Shown: positions 1-10,200 of the stretch, piece after piece
How positions within the stretch are numbered: position 1 is the stretch's first letter
Layout of the letters: every line of letters begins with the position of its first letter
Assembly (NCBI GenBank): GCA_910577925.1
Contig: CAJTOI010000001.1
Span: 190,528-254,527 of the forward strand
Source of the DNA: an uncultured Roseburia sp.
GTDB taxonomy: Bacteria; Bacillota; Clostridia; Lachnospirales; Lachnospiraceae
Length of the DNA: 64,000 bases
Reading direction: 5' to 3'
Made by a program: the position numbers and the translations under genes
Notes under the pieces: model-generated
The model's input: only the letters and a program-made list of their open reading frames with translations
The model's database searches: none
Told to the model about the DNA's origin: nothing

Positions 1-776
1 AGATCCTCGGAAATCTGCTCTAAGCTCTTCCGCTCAAGCTTTTCGAGATAGCGTGCAAAGCGGTCGCTCTCCACGAGATTTGTATTGTGCTTTTTTTCCA
101 CCTTGCGGGCCAGTTCCCGGACATAATCACCGGCCAGTATGAGATACGAGATATCGACCTTCTTCATGTACATGGCCCGGAATACCGCAAGCTCCTTTTC
201 TACCATCTCCTCAATCTGCGTCTCGTACTGGGTGAGACTGCTGCTCTTTCCGGAGAGCTGTTCGCGCATGCGCATCGTCCCGAGCCCGAGGTGCTGTGTG
301 GTGATGACCTTCCCCTTTGAAAAAATCGTGATCTGCAGCCCGGCGCCGCCGACGTCGACCACGGCAGCCCCTTTCTGTATCATCTCTTCAAACGCCTCCT
401 GCATGGCGATGGCCTTATAACAGATAAAACGATACTCGGAGTTGCTTAAAATGCGGACGCTAAGACCGGTCCGGCGCTTAATCTGATCCAGGATAAACAG
501 CTCGTTGCTGGCCTCCCGTATCACGGCCGCCGCACAGACCTCGTAGTGCTGCACCTTATAGGATTTCATAATCTTTACAAACTCACGGAGGGTGTCGCAG
601 AGCTCCTCCACAAGCGGGTAGCCGATGCGTCCCGCAGAATACGCATCTCTGCCGAGCTCGATTCTGCGCCTCACATAATCAATGTCACGCATTTTTTTCC
701 GCGCGGACATCTCAAATATTTTGATGCTCACCTCATAGGAGCCGATGTAGACGGCTGCAAACGTATCAATTCCCAA
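1..776 (-). CDS. ppx: Exopolyphosphatase/pppGpp phosphohydrolase (Ppx/GppA), 3' end cut by window
   Basis: The minus-strand reading frame stays open to the window edge, giving 258 residues. It belongs to the ASKHA-fold Ppx/GppA family, which removes terminal phosphate from polyphosphate or pppGpp. Visible are the N-terminal AVYIGS segment, an AAAVIREASN segment matching the usual ATSAxREA motif, and a phosphate-loop-like VVDVGGAG. That loop is looser than the usual DxGGGS/T. The start is a TTG at 776 with GGAGG eight bases upstream; no better ATG is seen. It follows the DUF815 gene by 24 bases and is probably in one transcript with pheA. Substrate preference cannot be told from sequence. Confidence 0.8.
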   Translation of the reverse strand, partial: MGIDTFAAVYIGSYEVSIKIFEMSARKKMRDIDYVRRRIELGRDAYSAGRIGYPLVEELCDTLREFVKIMKSYKVQHYEVCAAAVIREASNELFILDQIKRRTGLSVRILSNSEYRFICYKAIAMQEAFEEMIQKGAAVVDVGGAGLQITIFSKGKVITTQHLGLGTMRMREQLSGKSSSLTQYETQIEEMVEKELAVFRAMYMKKVDISYLILAGDYVRELARKVEKKHNTNLVESDRFARYLEKLERKSLEQISED

Positions 777-800
777 GACCTTTCCCTCCGTTTCTTCCCC

Positions 801-2084
801 TCACTGAACCCCGAGAAGGTAATCGATAAACTGCTGCGCCGTTCTCCCCGACAACCCGCCGTGGGAAAGCTCCCATTTGTTTGCCTCGGCAAGCAGCTCT
901 TCCTCCTCCATCGATATCTGACAGCGCGCCGCAAGCTCTGTCACGATCCGCTGAAATTCCTTTTTATCCGGCGCTCCGAAATAGATCGTAACGCCGAACC
1001 TTGCATAGAGCGACAGCTTTTCCTGCACGGTATCGGAGGTATGCATATCTTCCCTGATCTCCTCTTTGTCCGAATAATTTTCCCGAATCAGATGCCTGCG
1101 GTTTGAGGTCGCATAAATCAGGACATTGTCCGGCTTTTTCTCGAGTCCGCCCTCAATCACCGCCTTTAAATATTTATATTCGATCTCAAATTCCTCAAAT
1201 GACAAATCATCCATGTAGATGATAAATTTGTAATTGCGGTTCTTAATCCGGCCGATCACTTCGTTTAAATCCTGAAACTGATGCTTATAAAGCTCTATCA
1301 GGCGCAGTCCTCTGTCATAATACTGATTTGCAATCGCTTTGACGCTCGTCGATTTCCCGGTGCCCGCATCCCCGTACAGCAGACAGTTATTTGCCGCTTT
1401 TCCGCTCACAAATGCTTCCGTGTTGGCAATAAGCTTTTTCTTTGCAAGGTCATACCCCACGAGGTCGTCAAGACGCACATGGGCAATATTGGAAATCGGC
1501 GCGATCCGCGCCCCCTCCGCGACCCGGAACGCCTTGTGCAGCCCCAGTTTCCCCACGCCGAATTCCCGGTAAAACGCCGTTACGGCCCCGGCAAACGCCG
1601 CCGCGTCCGCGGCCTCCTCCAGATGGCTGCAGAGCGCTCGGATGCGGTCGCGAATGCGGCGGTTGAACAGTTTCCCTCCGGTGTCGGTTCCCCTGTAATC
1701 CAGAATGTCCGCCGCACAGTCCGCCTCAAAATAGCCGCAAAGCAGCTCCATATCAAAATCAAACACATCCTTTATGACTGCAAAGTCATGGACGGCAATC
1801 CGGCTGACGGAACCCTCCGCCGCACCGCGCAGCTCACAGGCCCTGCTGTAGGCATTCTCATGGTTCACCAGAAGAAACGCAATGTAATTATGCCAGAGGT
1901 TTCCCGTAAAACCATGGCTCTGCGCCAGTTCCGTCAGATGACCGAGGCACTCATAAAACAGTGCCTCCACATCTTCTTTGTTATAGTATGCATCCAGATA
2001 GTGTTCCATAATCCAGGTAATGTCATAAAATAATTTTCCGTCTTCAAACTCCCGATATAAAATCAGATTTCTCGTACTGCGCAT
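801..2084 (-). CDS. DUF815-type AAA+ ATPase
   Basis: A 427-residue protein of the DUF815 family. The N-terminal 190 residues are helical and unassigned. The C-terminal half is a P-loop domain with Walker A GDAGTGKST at about 238-246 and an acidic Walker B-like YMDDLSFEE segment about 60 residues later. Family members are predicted ATPases with no firmly established role. It lies 18 bases after pheA and just before the Ppx/GppA gene, so the three are probably co-transcribed. Nothing in the sequence identifies the client of the ATPase. Confidence 0.85.
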   Translation of the reverse strand: MRSTRNLILYREFEDGKLFYDITWIMEHYLDAYYNKEDVEALFYECLGHLTELAQSHGFTGNLWHNYIAFLLVNHENAYSRACELRGAAEGSVSRIAVHDFAVIKDVFDFDMELLCGYFEADCAADILDYRGTDTGGKLFNRRIRDRIRALCSHLEEAADAAAFAGAVTAFYREFGVGKLGLHKAFRVAEGARIAPISNIAHVRLDDLVGYDLAKKKLIANTEAFVSGKAANNCLLYGDAGTGKSTSVKAIANQYYDRGLRLIELYKHQFQDLNEVIGRIKNRNYKFIIYMDDLSFEEFEIEYKYLKAVIEGGLEKKPDNVLIYATSNRRHLIRENYSDKEEIREDMHTSDTVQEKLSLYARFGVTIYFGAPDKKEFQRIVTELAARCQISMEEEELLAEANKWELSHGGLSGRTAQQFIDYLLGVQ

Positions 2085-2102
2085 CTTTTTCCTCTGTCTC
2101 CT

Positions 2103-3269
2103 CTAGTAATTGCCGAGTATCTTAAAACGAACCGTCTCCTCTGAGAGTCCCCGCAGTGCATTCTGCACTGCCGCATCGTTCAGGTTGCCTTCAAAATCCA
2201 CAAAAAAGCGGTATTCCCAGTTCTTTTTCTCCGCGGTGCCGTCTCCGTCCGTCTGCCCGCCGCACACCGCAGGCCTGGACTCGATATGGTTCATGTTGAG
2301 TCCGTTGTAGATAAAATGCGACAGCGTGCGGTACAGGGAACCGCTCTCATGCGGGATTTCAAAACAGACGCTGATTTTCTTCGCCGTCTTTGTAAAAATG
2401 TGCTTCCCGGTCACGATGATAAAACGCGTCGCATTGGCCTTGTTGTTCTGAATCCGCTCTTCGAGTACTTTTAACCCGTATATTTCCGCATTCAGCCGGC
2501 TTCCGATCGCGGCTTTATATACGTTCTTGTCTTCTTTTATTTTCCGCGCCGCCATCGCCGTGTTTTTTACGCTGTGCGTTTCCCAGTCTCTGCGGTTCCC
2601 GAGATATCCGCTGCACTGCATCAGCGCCTGGGGATGCGAATAGACATCTGTGATATCGGAAAGCTCCGCCTCCTGCAGTCCGAGCAGCGCGTGGTCAATC
2701 CGTATCACCTGTTCCCCCACGATGCAGTGGTCATATTCCACCATCAGATCATAATTCTCGGACACGATACCCGCGGAGGAATTTTCAATCGGGAGTACCG
2801 CGTAATCGGCCTCCCCCTTTGCAATCGCTTCCATCGCATCGCGCCAGGTCTCCACGTGATAGCTGTCCGCATCCGCACCGAAATATTCTTTGAGCGCCAG
2901 CTGTGTGTATGCGCCCTCCACTCCCTGAAACACAATTCTTGCGCCCGCAAAGTCCGGCCTGTCCACCTCCGCAAAGTCCGGCTTTTCGAAGATTCCGTGT
3001 TCGGTCAGAAGCTGATACTGCCGTTTGCGGCTCATCGCCATAATCTGCTCGAACAGCTCTCTGATGCCGTACCGGTTAAAATCGGTTGCTCCGAGCGCCG
3101 TGAGTGCGGCAAGCTTCGACTCCTCCCTCTCCCTGTCAAACACCTTTTTCCCCGTTTCTATCTTATAAGCGGCGACCCTGGCGGCAACCTCCATCCGCTC
3201 CTGGTACAGTGCAACAATCTGCCGGTCAATCCGGTCAATCTCTTCCCGCAGTTCCAATAAGTCCTTCAT
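2103..3269 (-). CDS. pheA: Bifunctional chorismate mutase/prephenate dehydratase (P-protein)
   Basis: A 388-residue enzyme that turns chorismate into prephenate and then phenylpyruvate for phenylalanine synthesis. Residues 1-90 form an AroQ-type chorismate mutase domain. Residues 110-290 form the prephenate dehydratase domain, which begins RIVFQGVEGAYTQ and carries the catalytic TRF motif at 281-283. The C-terminal ACT domain contains ESRP at 330-333, the motif associated with phenylalanine binding and feedback inhibition. The length matches the family. It is divergently transcribed from the DUF5050 gene and is first in a likely operon with the DUF815 and Ppx genes. Confidence 0.95.
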   Translation of the reverse strand: MKDLLELREEIDRIDRQIVALYQERMEVAARVAAYKIETGKKVFDREREESKLAALTALGATDFNRYGIRELFEQIMAMSRKRQYQLLTEHGIFEKPDFAEVDRPDFAGARIVFQGVEGAYTQLALKEYFGADADSYHVETWRDAMEAIAKGEADYAVLPIENSSAGIVSENYDLMVEYDHCIVGEQVIRIDHALLGLQEAELSDITDVYSHPQALMQCSGYLGNRRDWETHSVKNTAMAARKIKEDKNVYKAAIGSRLNAEIYGLKVLEERIQNNKANATRFIIVTGKHIFTKTAKKISVCFEIPHESGSLYRTLSHFIYNGLNMNHIESRPAVCGGQTDGDGTAEKKNWEYRFFVDFEGNLNDAAVQNALRGLSEETVRFKILGNY

Positions 3270-3300
3270 GGGTTCCCCTCACTTCTTTTTTTCTCTTATT

Positions 3301-3329
3301 ACTATAGTACATTCGCATGTCACTGACAA
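3301..3329 (-). promoter_or_regulatory. Sigma-A-type promoter for pheA
   Basis: On the minus strand a TTGTCA -35 element and a TATAGT -10 element are separated by 17 bases, about 30 bases upstream of the pheA start. It overlaps the start of the divergent promoter region for the 3388 gene. No terminator or T-box structure was seen in the short leader. Confidence 0.6.
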
Positions 3330-3336
3330 GAGACGC

Positions 3337-3365
3337 TTGCAACTTATTCCCAGGAAATGTATAAT
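3337..3365 (+). promoter_or_regulatory. Sigma-A-type promoter for the DUF5050 gene
   Basis: TTGCAA, a 17-base spacer and a perfect TATAAT, followed by AGGAGGG and the ATG at 3388. The ribosome site lies about six bases after the -10 element, so the transcript must start very near it and would have almost no leader. Confidence 0.65.
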
Positions 3366-3387
3366 TTTATCAGGAGGGTTTTACGAT

Positions 3388-4416
3388 ATGAAAAAATTTC
3401 TGATGATCACAATCCCGATTGTACTGTTTTTATCCGCTGCCGGATTTGGTATCTATGTATTTCTCGACACCAAAACCCGGTTCAACGACGACTATGTAAA
3501 CGGTAATACCGCAGGAAACCTCTACAACGGAGGTCTGTTCTGCGAGTACGGCGACCGGATATTTTTCGCCAACACCGCCGACGGCGGCAAACTGTACGCC
3601 ATGAATGCGGACGGGTCCGATGCCGTAAAGATATCCGACGACATTGCCAGCTTTATCAACGCAGACGACAATTATGTCTATTATGTAAGGAACAATCCGG
3701 GCAATGACGGCACCGGCGCCTTTTCGTTCTTTTCCATCAACACGGACAGTCTTCTGCGGATCGACCACGACGGCGGACACGAACTGATTTTAGACCCGGA
3801 TCCGTCGCTGTACGCCGCTCTTGTCGGCAATTATATCTATTACATCCATTACGACAGCGAAAAGGATGCCTCTTCTCTCTACAAGGTCAAAATCGATGGT
3901 TCCGAGCGCACGCAGGTGCGGCCGGATCCCTACTTTACCTGCTGTGCCAACGGTCAGTATATCTATTATAACGGGGTCTCCACGGATCACTATATCTGGC
4001 GTCTCGACACCGAGAGCGATTCCGACGGCATGCTCTACGGCGGAAACTGCTGGATGCCGGTCGTGGAAAACGGAACCGTCGCATACTATATGGACTGCGA
4101 CGCAAATTACAAGCTCTCAAAGACGGATTTGATGACCGGGGAGACAATGGCGCTTTGTGAGGACCGTATTGACTGGTTCAATGTCTACGGAACCTATATC
4201 TATTTTCAGCGCAGCAGTGCGGACGCGCCTGCGCTCTGCCGCATCCGCACCGACGGCAGCGGCTACGAGGAGCTTATCCCCGGGATCTATACCAATTTCA
4301 ACGCGACTTCTTCCTACGTCTATTTCCGCGATTATAAATCCGGGCAGATGTTCCGACTTGCAAATACATTCGAAGCCGTTCCCGAGGCGTTCGCGCCCGA
4401 AATTGCCCGGGACTAG
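3388..4416 (+). CDS. DUF5050-type beta-propeller-like membrane-anchored protein
   Basis: A 342-residue protein starting at an ATG preceded by AGGAGGG; an in-frame ATG 120 bases upstream lies before the promoter and is not used. Residues 4-24 are a hydrophobic N-terminal segment (signal peptide or anchor) without a clear lipobox. The rest repeats short blades of the type YxxxGDRIFF, DDNYVYY, GNYIYYI, GQYIYYN and GTYIYFQ, each with an aromatic-rich strand followed by an xxDG turn. This is the DUF5050 pattern, thought to form a beta-propeller outside the cell. Function is unknown. A terminator follows. Confidence 0.75.
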   Translation: MKKFLMITIPIVLFLSAAGFGIYVFLDTKTRFNDDYVNGNTAGNLYNGGLFCEYGDRIFFANTADGGKLYAMNADGSDAVKISDDIASFINADDNYVYYVRNNPGNDGTGAFSFFSINTDSLLRIDHDGGHELILDPDPSLYAALVGNYIYYIHYDSEKDASSLYKVKIDGSERTQVRPDPYFTCCANGQYIYYNGVSTDHYIWRLDTESDSDGMLYGGNCWMPVVENGTVAYYMDCDANYKLSKTDLMTGETMALCEDRIDWFNVYGTYIYFQRSSADAPALCRIRTDGSGYEELIPGIYTNFNATSSYVYFRDYKSGQMFRLANTFEAVPEAFAPEIARD

Positions 4417-4417
4417 A

Positions 4418-4435
4418 GCGGCAATCCGCCTTTTT
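4418..4435 (+). terminator. Short intrinsic terminator after the DUF5050 gene
   Basis: A GCGG/CCGC stem with a CAAT loop is followed by CTTTTT, just after the stop codon. The stem is only four pairs, so efficiency is doubtful. Confidence 0.45.
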
Positions 4436-4499
4436 AGACATAAAACAAAGTTGTTACAGCAACTGGTTATTCGCCTGCTACTGTAACAACTCTATGTCT
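4436..4499. repeat. Long imperfect inverted repeat between convergent genes
   Basis: AGACATA at 4436-4442 pairs with TATGTCT at 4493-4499. Inside it, GTTGTTACAG at 4450-4459 pairs with CTGTAACAAC at 4481-4490. It sits between the plus-strand DUF5050 gene and the minus-strand esterase gene, and could act as a two-way transcription stop even though T-tracts are weak. Confidence 0.55.
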
Positions 4500-4539
4500 G
4501 AATCAGAATCATAAATCTGTTTTGCAATTATCTGCCTTT

Positions 4540-5295
4540 TTATGTTAAAGTCCGGTCTAGCAATTTCATCACTGAGGGTAAAAAGTCATCCATACGATCC
4601 AAAGGCGTATGACCACTGCCATCTAAAGAAATAAGCTGATGTTCAATGTTATACGTCTCTAATTTTTCCTGAATAAGCATTTCACGCTGAAATGGCACTA
4701 CGGCATCTGCAGTCCCATGAACGGATAAAGTAGGCGGAAAACCTGACATATCAGGAATTTGTTCCGGTGCGCCCCAAAGGTTAACAAAAGCACGATAACA
4801 ATCCGAATAGTTCCCGATTCCGTAGAATGCCGCCATTCCTCCGGCACTGCCGCCGGCGATTGCAATGCGTTCGGAATCTAACTCTAACTCCCCGGCATGT
4901 TCCACAATATATTGGTAAGCCCGATGGACGGCTTCGCCCGCCTTAAAATACCCGGCCTTCTCACCGCCTGCACCGTTAAACCGCGTCTCATCATCGAAAA
5001 CAGGATAATCCGGTGACACAACAGCATAGCCCGCATCCGTCAATCTGCGGGCAAACACACTGATGTACGCCTGCCGCTTGTCACAGGGCTGCGTAAAACC
5101 GCCTCCATGAATGAAAAGCACCACCGGCCTTGGCGAATGAACCTTATCCGGCCGCGTGATAAGATCTAGCCTGTAAGTCCGCCTGACGCCATCGTAATCC
5201 TCCATCTCGCAAAAATCCAATTCTGTCAGTGTCATACCGGTATAGTCCGGCTTAAACCTATCGCGAAATTCAAGTTCTGGATTCAACAAAATCAC
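4540..5295 (-). CDS. Alpha/beta-hydrolase esterase (HGGG type)
   Basis: A 251-residue alpha/beta-hydrolase resembling the hormone-sensitive-lipase/acetyl-esterase group. HGGG at about 64-67 would form the oxyanion hole and GGSAGG near 148 carries the nucleophile serine. An Asp in ADAVVPF and a His in GSGHTPL complete the triad. There is no signal peptide, so it is probably cytoplasmic. It follows the amidohydrolase by eight bases and the two are likely co-expressed, suggesting breakdown of an esterified small molecule. Substrate is unknown. Confidence 0.8.
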   Translation of the reverse strand: MILLNPELEFRDRFKPDYTGMTLTELDFCEMEDYDGVRRTYRLDLITRPDKVHSPRPVVLFIHGGGFTQPCDKRQAYISVFARRLTDAGYAVVSPDYPVFDDETRFNGAGGEKAGYFKAGEAVHRAYQYIVEHAGELELDSERIAIAGGSAGGMAAFYGIGNYSDCYRAFVNLWGAPEQIPDMSGFPPTLSVHGTADAVVPFQREMLIQEKLETYNIEHQLISLDGSGHTPLDRMDDFLPSVMKLLDRTLT

Positions 5296-5303
5296 TCCTT
5301 TCT

Positions 5304-6293
5304 CTACTCACAAATAAGACCAAACAGCTTCTGCGCGTTGCCGCGGCAGATTTTTTCATAGGCAGCAGCGCTCAGCTTCCCTTCCTCTGCCGCATTGTCC
5401 AAAAACCTCTCCAGCGGAGGCACATTCCGGCGATTTGTCATATCCGTGGCAAACATCAGACGATCCTGGAAACGCTCCAGAAAAGAAATACCATACTCTG
5501 TGTCTCTCGTGATTGCACAAAATGCGCTGTATGCCGATAAATCCCCATACAGATTTGGACAGAATGCAAACAGACGCTCCAGCGTGCCGCCCGCTTTCAC
5601 CGGGCCATGTCCGTAGCCGTTGCGGGCAGCCGCTCCGCTTTGCGGACAATCGGCAGATATTTCCAACCAAAACACCTGACTGTGACCGATATATTTCAGA
5701 TTCGGATGCCGGCGCAACGTCTGTTCCAGCAGCGGAAGCCCCGCGCGGTCACATACCCCGTAGCTCACGCCCAGCTCGGGGCTCATATGGCAGATAACAG
5801 GCAGGTCAAGCTCTTCTGCAGACGCAAACAAAGCCTCCAGAAACTCGCTGTCCATCCACTGATTTATCATAACTTCCCCTACGCCTACGGCTCCCCGGGA
5901 TTTCAAATCCGCCATCCGCTCCCGGAGCGTTTCGGGACAGACTGGATCAAAATTACACATCCATGCCAGACGTCCCCCGGCGGCGGAACAGATCGCCTCA
6001 CAATCTGTATTGGCGGCGCCAAGACCATGCACCCCGTTATCAGGCGTCTCTCCGGAACTCATCAGTATCGCTCTGCCGATGCCATGCGCATTCATAGTTT
6101 CCAGCAATTCGTCGGGATCACATACATAATGGCTTTCCGGATCCTGAATTTCATTGCAATCAGATTGCAGATCAAACCAATCATCACAATCCCAAACATA
6201 CAAAACAATCCCATATGTTTTAATGCAGGCGTAAGCGGGGTTGTTTCGTTTGGAAAGATGCGTCTCCCTTTGAATTTGCCGTGATTGGACCAT
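5304..6293 (-). CDS. Amidohydrolase-family (TIM-barrel) protein with abnormal N-terminus
   Basis: A 329-residue protein of the amidohydrolase-2 type from about residue 50 on (DELLETMNAHGIGRAIL, GAVGVGEV, VICHMSP, KYIGHSQ, MFATDM). The usual N-terminal HxH metal motif (IDxHxH) is missing. Its place is taken by residues read antisense to the 5' part of the AraC gene, and the first residues overlap that gene's coding frame. A deletion joining the two divergent 5' ends would explain this. Activity is doubtful without the HxH pair. It is upstream of the esterase gene. Confidence 0.65.
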   Translation of the reverse strand: MVQSRQIQRETHLSKRNNPAYACIKTYGIVLYVWDCDDWFDLQSDCNEIQDPESHYVCDPDELLETMNAHGIGRAILMSSGETPDNGVHGLGAANTDCEAICSAAGGRLAWMCNFDPVCPETLRERMADLKSRGAVGVGEVMINQWMDSEFLEALFASAEELDLPVICHMSPELGVSYGVCDRAGLPLLEQTLRRHPNLKYIGHSQVFWLEISADCPQSGAAARNGYGHGPVKAGGTLERLFAFCPNLYGDLSAYSAFCAITRDTEYGISFLERFQDRLMFATDMTNRRNVPPLERFLDNAAEEGKLSAAAYEKICRGNAQKLFGLICE

Positions 6294-7231
6294 ATCATTA
6301 CAACAAAATTTCAGAGGAGAATGTGGAAAAAATCATGATACGGCATGGTATTCCCCAGAGATTCCGCCAGGATTTAAACTTTGGATTAGGCCATGTGCCC
6401 GTTATCTTACAACGCGAATTATGGACGAATCTCCAAATTTTGCTCATCAGCGGCCTGATTTGCAGGAATCGACAACTCGAATACTCTACCCCCATCGACT
6501 TTCCGACAGAACTTCCGGGTTTCTTAAGCGCCGTATATAACACAGAACAGAGCGAATCCTATCAGGAACAAATCCTTACCGGCGGCTATGGTCTGGAAGA
6601 AAAACTGCTGAATGCCGCAAAAAAGGGGAATATCGACCAGGCATCCCGGCTGGCCGTCAAATATGTTAATTTCCAAATCAAATATCATGAACAATTTGGC
6701 CTGAAACCTCATTATGCCGTTGTTGAACTGAACACTCTCCTGCGTCGGGCCGCCATGGAAATGGGGGTACATATTCTGCGTCTGGATGAAACTTTTGTCA
6801 AATACAATCGTCTTGCGGAGCAGCAGCAAGGGCCTTTTCAGGCAACCTACACAGACATGGTAGCGGATTACTGCAAACTGATCCAAAAGTATTCCCGACA
6901 GAATTACAGCGCAGCAGTGAAAAAATCATTAGATTATATTGACTTCAACTATGAAAAAGACATTTCCCTGCATAAACTGGCGGACATGTTTCATGTCAGC
7001 GATGGACATCTTTCTTCTTCGTTCAAAAAAGAGATTGGCGTGTCGATAACAGACTACTTAAATCAGACAAGGGTGTCTCACGCCCGTTGGCTTTTGAAAT
7101 CGACCGAATACTCCGTGCAGGAAATCGGTGTGCGGTGCGGATTTGCCGACGCCAGCTATTTTACAAGAATATTCAAACGACATGTCGGGCAGTCCCCGCT
7201 GCAATACCGCATCGCGCGCTCCCTGCTCTGA
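6281..7231 (+). CDS. AraC-family transcription regulator, apparently 5'-truncated
   Basis: A 316-residue protein read from a GTG at 6281. The C-terminal 100 residues hold two helix-turn-helix units of the AraC type (ISLHKLADMFHVSDGHLSSSF and the second around EIGVRCGFADASYFTRIFKRHVGQSPLQYR, only partly quoted). Homology-like sequence (FVWKDASPFEFAVIGPY) continues upstream in frame to a TAA at 6221, with no start codon or ribosome site. The normal N-terminal domain is therefore probably lost. Divergent placement suggests it once controlled the amidohydrolase-esterase pair. Confidence 0.65.
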   Translation: MIGPYHYNKISEENVEKIMIRHGIPQRFRQDLNFGLGHVPVILQRELWTNLQILLISGLICRNRQLEYSTPIDFPTELPGFLSAVYNTEQSESYQEQILTGGYGLEEKLLNAAKKGNIDQASRLAVKYVNFQIKYHEQFGLKPHYAVVELNTLLRRAAMEMGVHILRLDETFVKYNRLAEQQQGPFQATYTDMVADYCKLIQKYSRQNYSAAVKKSLDYIDFNYEKDISLHKLADMFHVSDGHLSSSFKKEIGVSITDYLNQTRVSHARWLLKSTEYSVQEIGVRCGFADASYFTRIFKRHVGQSPLQYRIARSLL

Positions 7232-7239
7232 TTTCCAAA

Positions 7240-7292
7240 AATAAAGCTGTTGCTTTAGCCGGTAATTTCCCCGCTTTTACAACAGCTTTATT
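7240..7292. terminator. Bidirectional terminator between araC-type gene and polC
   Basis: A perfect 13-bp stem, AATAAAGCTGTTG with CAACAGCTTTATT, encloses a 27-base loop. It starts nine bases after the AraC stop and ends one base from the polC stop, so it can end transcripts from both sides. Confidence 0.7.
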
Positions 7293-7293
7293 A

Positions 7294-10200
7294 TTATGTA
7301 AAATCAAACAGCGACAGCTGATTCGACTCCGGCATATCCCCGAGAAGCCCTAGGTCTCCCATCAGGTCTATCACGGTCTTTGTCGCTTTGGTGCGCTGGC
7401 GAAAATCGTCCTTTGACAAAAATTTTCCGTCTTTTGCGGCTTCCGCCACCGCAATCGCCGCATTGTCTCCCATTCCCTCAATCGAGTTTAAGGCCGGCAT
7501 CAACCTGCCGTCCACAATCTGAAAGCGGTCAGGCTTTGCCTGATAGATGTCAATCGGGGTAAACGTAAACCCTCTCGCATACATTTCCTGCACGATTTTC
7601 ATATCCCTGTATACGTCCTGCTCTTTTTTCGAGAGCGTATCCTTTCTTCTGGTGTAATCCTTATAAAAATATTCGAGCCGCTCCTTTCCCTGGCACATAA
7701 TCTCATAGTCAAAACCGGTCGCGCGGATGGAAAAATAAGCCGCGTAATACGCCAGCGGATAATACACCTTGCAGTAGGCGATGCGCCACGCCATCATAAC
7801 GTAGGCCGCGGCGTGCGCTTTCGGAAACATGTACTTAATCTTCAGACACGAATCGATGTACCATTCCGGCACGCCGTGCTCCCGCATCTGTGTTTTCCAT
7901 TCTTCCTTGAGGCCCTTCCCCTTTCGCACGGACTCCATGATCGTGAAGGAAAGTTCGCTCTCGAGGCCCATCTGAATCAGGTAAATCATGATATCGTCAC
8001 GGGTACAGATTGCGGTGGAAATCGTCGCAAGCCCCTGCTCGATCAGCGTCTGGGCATTGCCCAGCCACACGTCGGTCCCGTGGGACAGCCCGGAGATCCG
8101 GATCAGGTCCGAAAATTCCTGCGGCTTTGCGTCGAGCACCATCTGCATTGCAAACTCCGTTCCGAACTCCGGGATTCCGAGACACCCAAGCGGGATCCCG
8201 TGGATATCCTCCGGCTCTACTCCCAACGCTTTTGTGTTCTTAAAAAGCGACATCACAGTCTCGTCGTCGAGCGGGATCGTCACCGGGTCAATCCCGGTCA
8301 GATCCTGCAGCATGCGGATCATCGTCGGATCATCGTGTCCGAGAATGTCAAGCTTTAACAGATTGTGGTCGATGGAATGGTAATCAAAGTGGGTCGTAAC
8401 AGTGGGCGTCGTCATATCATTGGCCGGGTGCTGTACCGGCGTGAACGTGTTAATCTCCTCCCCCACCGGCAGCACGACGATTCCGCCCGGGTGCTGTCCC
8501 GTGGTTCTGCGCACGCCGACACAGCCCTGCACAATGCGGTCAATCTCGCAGTTGCGCTTTCGGATTCCGCGCTCCTCATAATAATTCTTAATATAACCGA
8601 ACGCCGTCTTATCCGCCAGCGTACCGATCGTGCCCGCCCGGTAGGTCTGCCCGTACCCGAAGATAACCTCACAGTAGGCATGCGCCTTACTCTGATACTC
8701 GCCCGAAAAATTCAAATCGATATCCGGCTCCTTGTTCCCCTTAAAGCCCAGGAACGTCTCAAACGGAATGTCAAAGCCGTCCTTGATAAGCTTTCTGCCG
8801 CAGACGGGACAGATTTTGTCCGGCATATCACAGCCGCTGCGGCCCGAAAACGCTTTTACCTCCGGCGTGTCAAATTCGCTGTATTTGCAGACCTCACAGC
8901 GATAATGCGCCTGAAGCGGATTTACCTCGGTGATACCGGCCATGGTTGCGGCAAAGGAAGACCCCACCGAGCCGCGCGACCCGACCAGATAGCCGTCCTC
9001 GTTTGATTTCCACACCAGTTTCTGGGCAATGATATACATCACGGCATAGCCGTTTGAGATAATCGAATTCAGCTCTCTGTCCAGCCGCTCTTTCACAATG
9101 GGAGGCAGCGTTTCTCCGTACATGCCGGTCGCCTTGGCATAACAGATATCCCGCAGCATCTGGTCCGAATTTTCGATGACGGGCGGACATTTATCCGGCC
9201 GGACCGGCGCGATTTTCTCGCACATATCCGCAATTTTATTCGGATTTGTGACGACGACCTCCTCGGCCTTTTCGCTCCCGAGGTACGCAAATTCCCGCAG
9301 CATCTCCTCCGTCGTATGCAGATAGAGCGGCGCCTGCTCGTCCGCGTCTTTAAACCCTTTTCCGGCCATGATAATGCGGCGGTATACCTCATCCTCAGGG
9401 TCTAAAAAATGCACGTCGCAGGTGGCGACCACAGGCTTGTTAAACGTCTCCCCGAGCGCCACGATCTTGCGGTTGATATCCCGCAGATCCTCCTCGGAGC
9501 TCACCGGACTCCTTTCGTCCCGCAGCATAAACGCATTATTCCCGAGCGGCTGGATTTCCAGATAATCATAAAACTTCACCAGACGGGCAATCTCTTCCGC
9601 AGGTCTGCCGTTTAATACCGCATGATAAAGCTCCCCCGCCTCACAGGCCGAGCCGAGAAGGATCCCCTCGCGGTATTTCACAAACTCGCTCTTTGGAATC
9701 CGCGGCTGCCTGTGAAAATACGTCAGATGGGACATGGAAATCAGCCGGTACAGATTGATACGGCCGATATCGTTTGACGCCAGCATGATTGCATGGTACG
9801 AGTGCAGCTTTTTCACATTCTCAACCGAGGTTCCTCCCATCCGGTTTACCTCGTCTAAACGCTGTGCCCCCCGCTCTTTTAACATTTCGATAAATTTTAC
9901 AAATATTTCCGCCGTGCAGGCCGCATCGTCCACGGCTCTGTGATGATGGTCTAAAGAGATGCCGAGCGCCTTTGCCACGTTGTCAAGCTTGAACTTGTTT
10001 AAGCTCGGCAGCAGAATCCGCGCCAGCGCCACGGTATCGATCACCGTATAATCACAGGGAATCGTCTGCCGCATGCAGTTTTCGCCGATAAAGCTCATAT
10101 CAAATTCCGCATTGTGCGCCACCATGACCGTCCCCCTGCAGAACTCCATAAACTCCGGCAAAATCTCATCAATCTTCGGCGCGTCGATCACCATGTCGTC

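Noticed and set aside
3270..3387. T-box or phenylalanine attenuator before pheA
   Set aside because: The leader is only about 30 bases long from the promoter, with no terminator or specifier-like structure.
4436..4499. Inverted repeat as a MITE
   Set aside because: No target duplication and no second copy in the window. A shared transcription stop between convergent genes is more likely.
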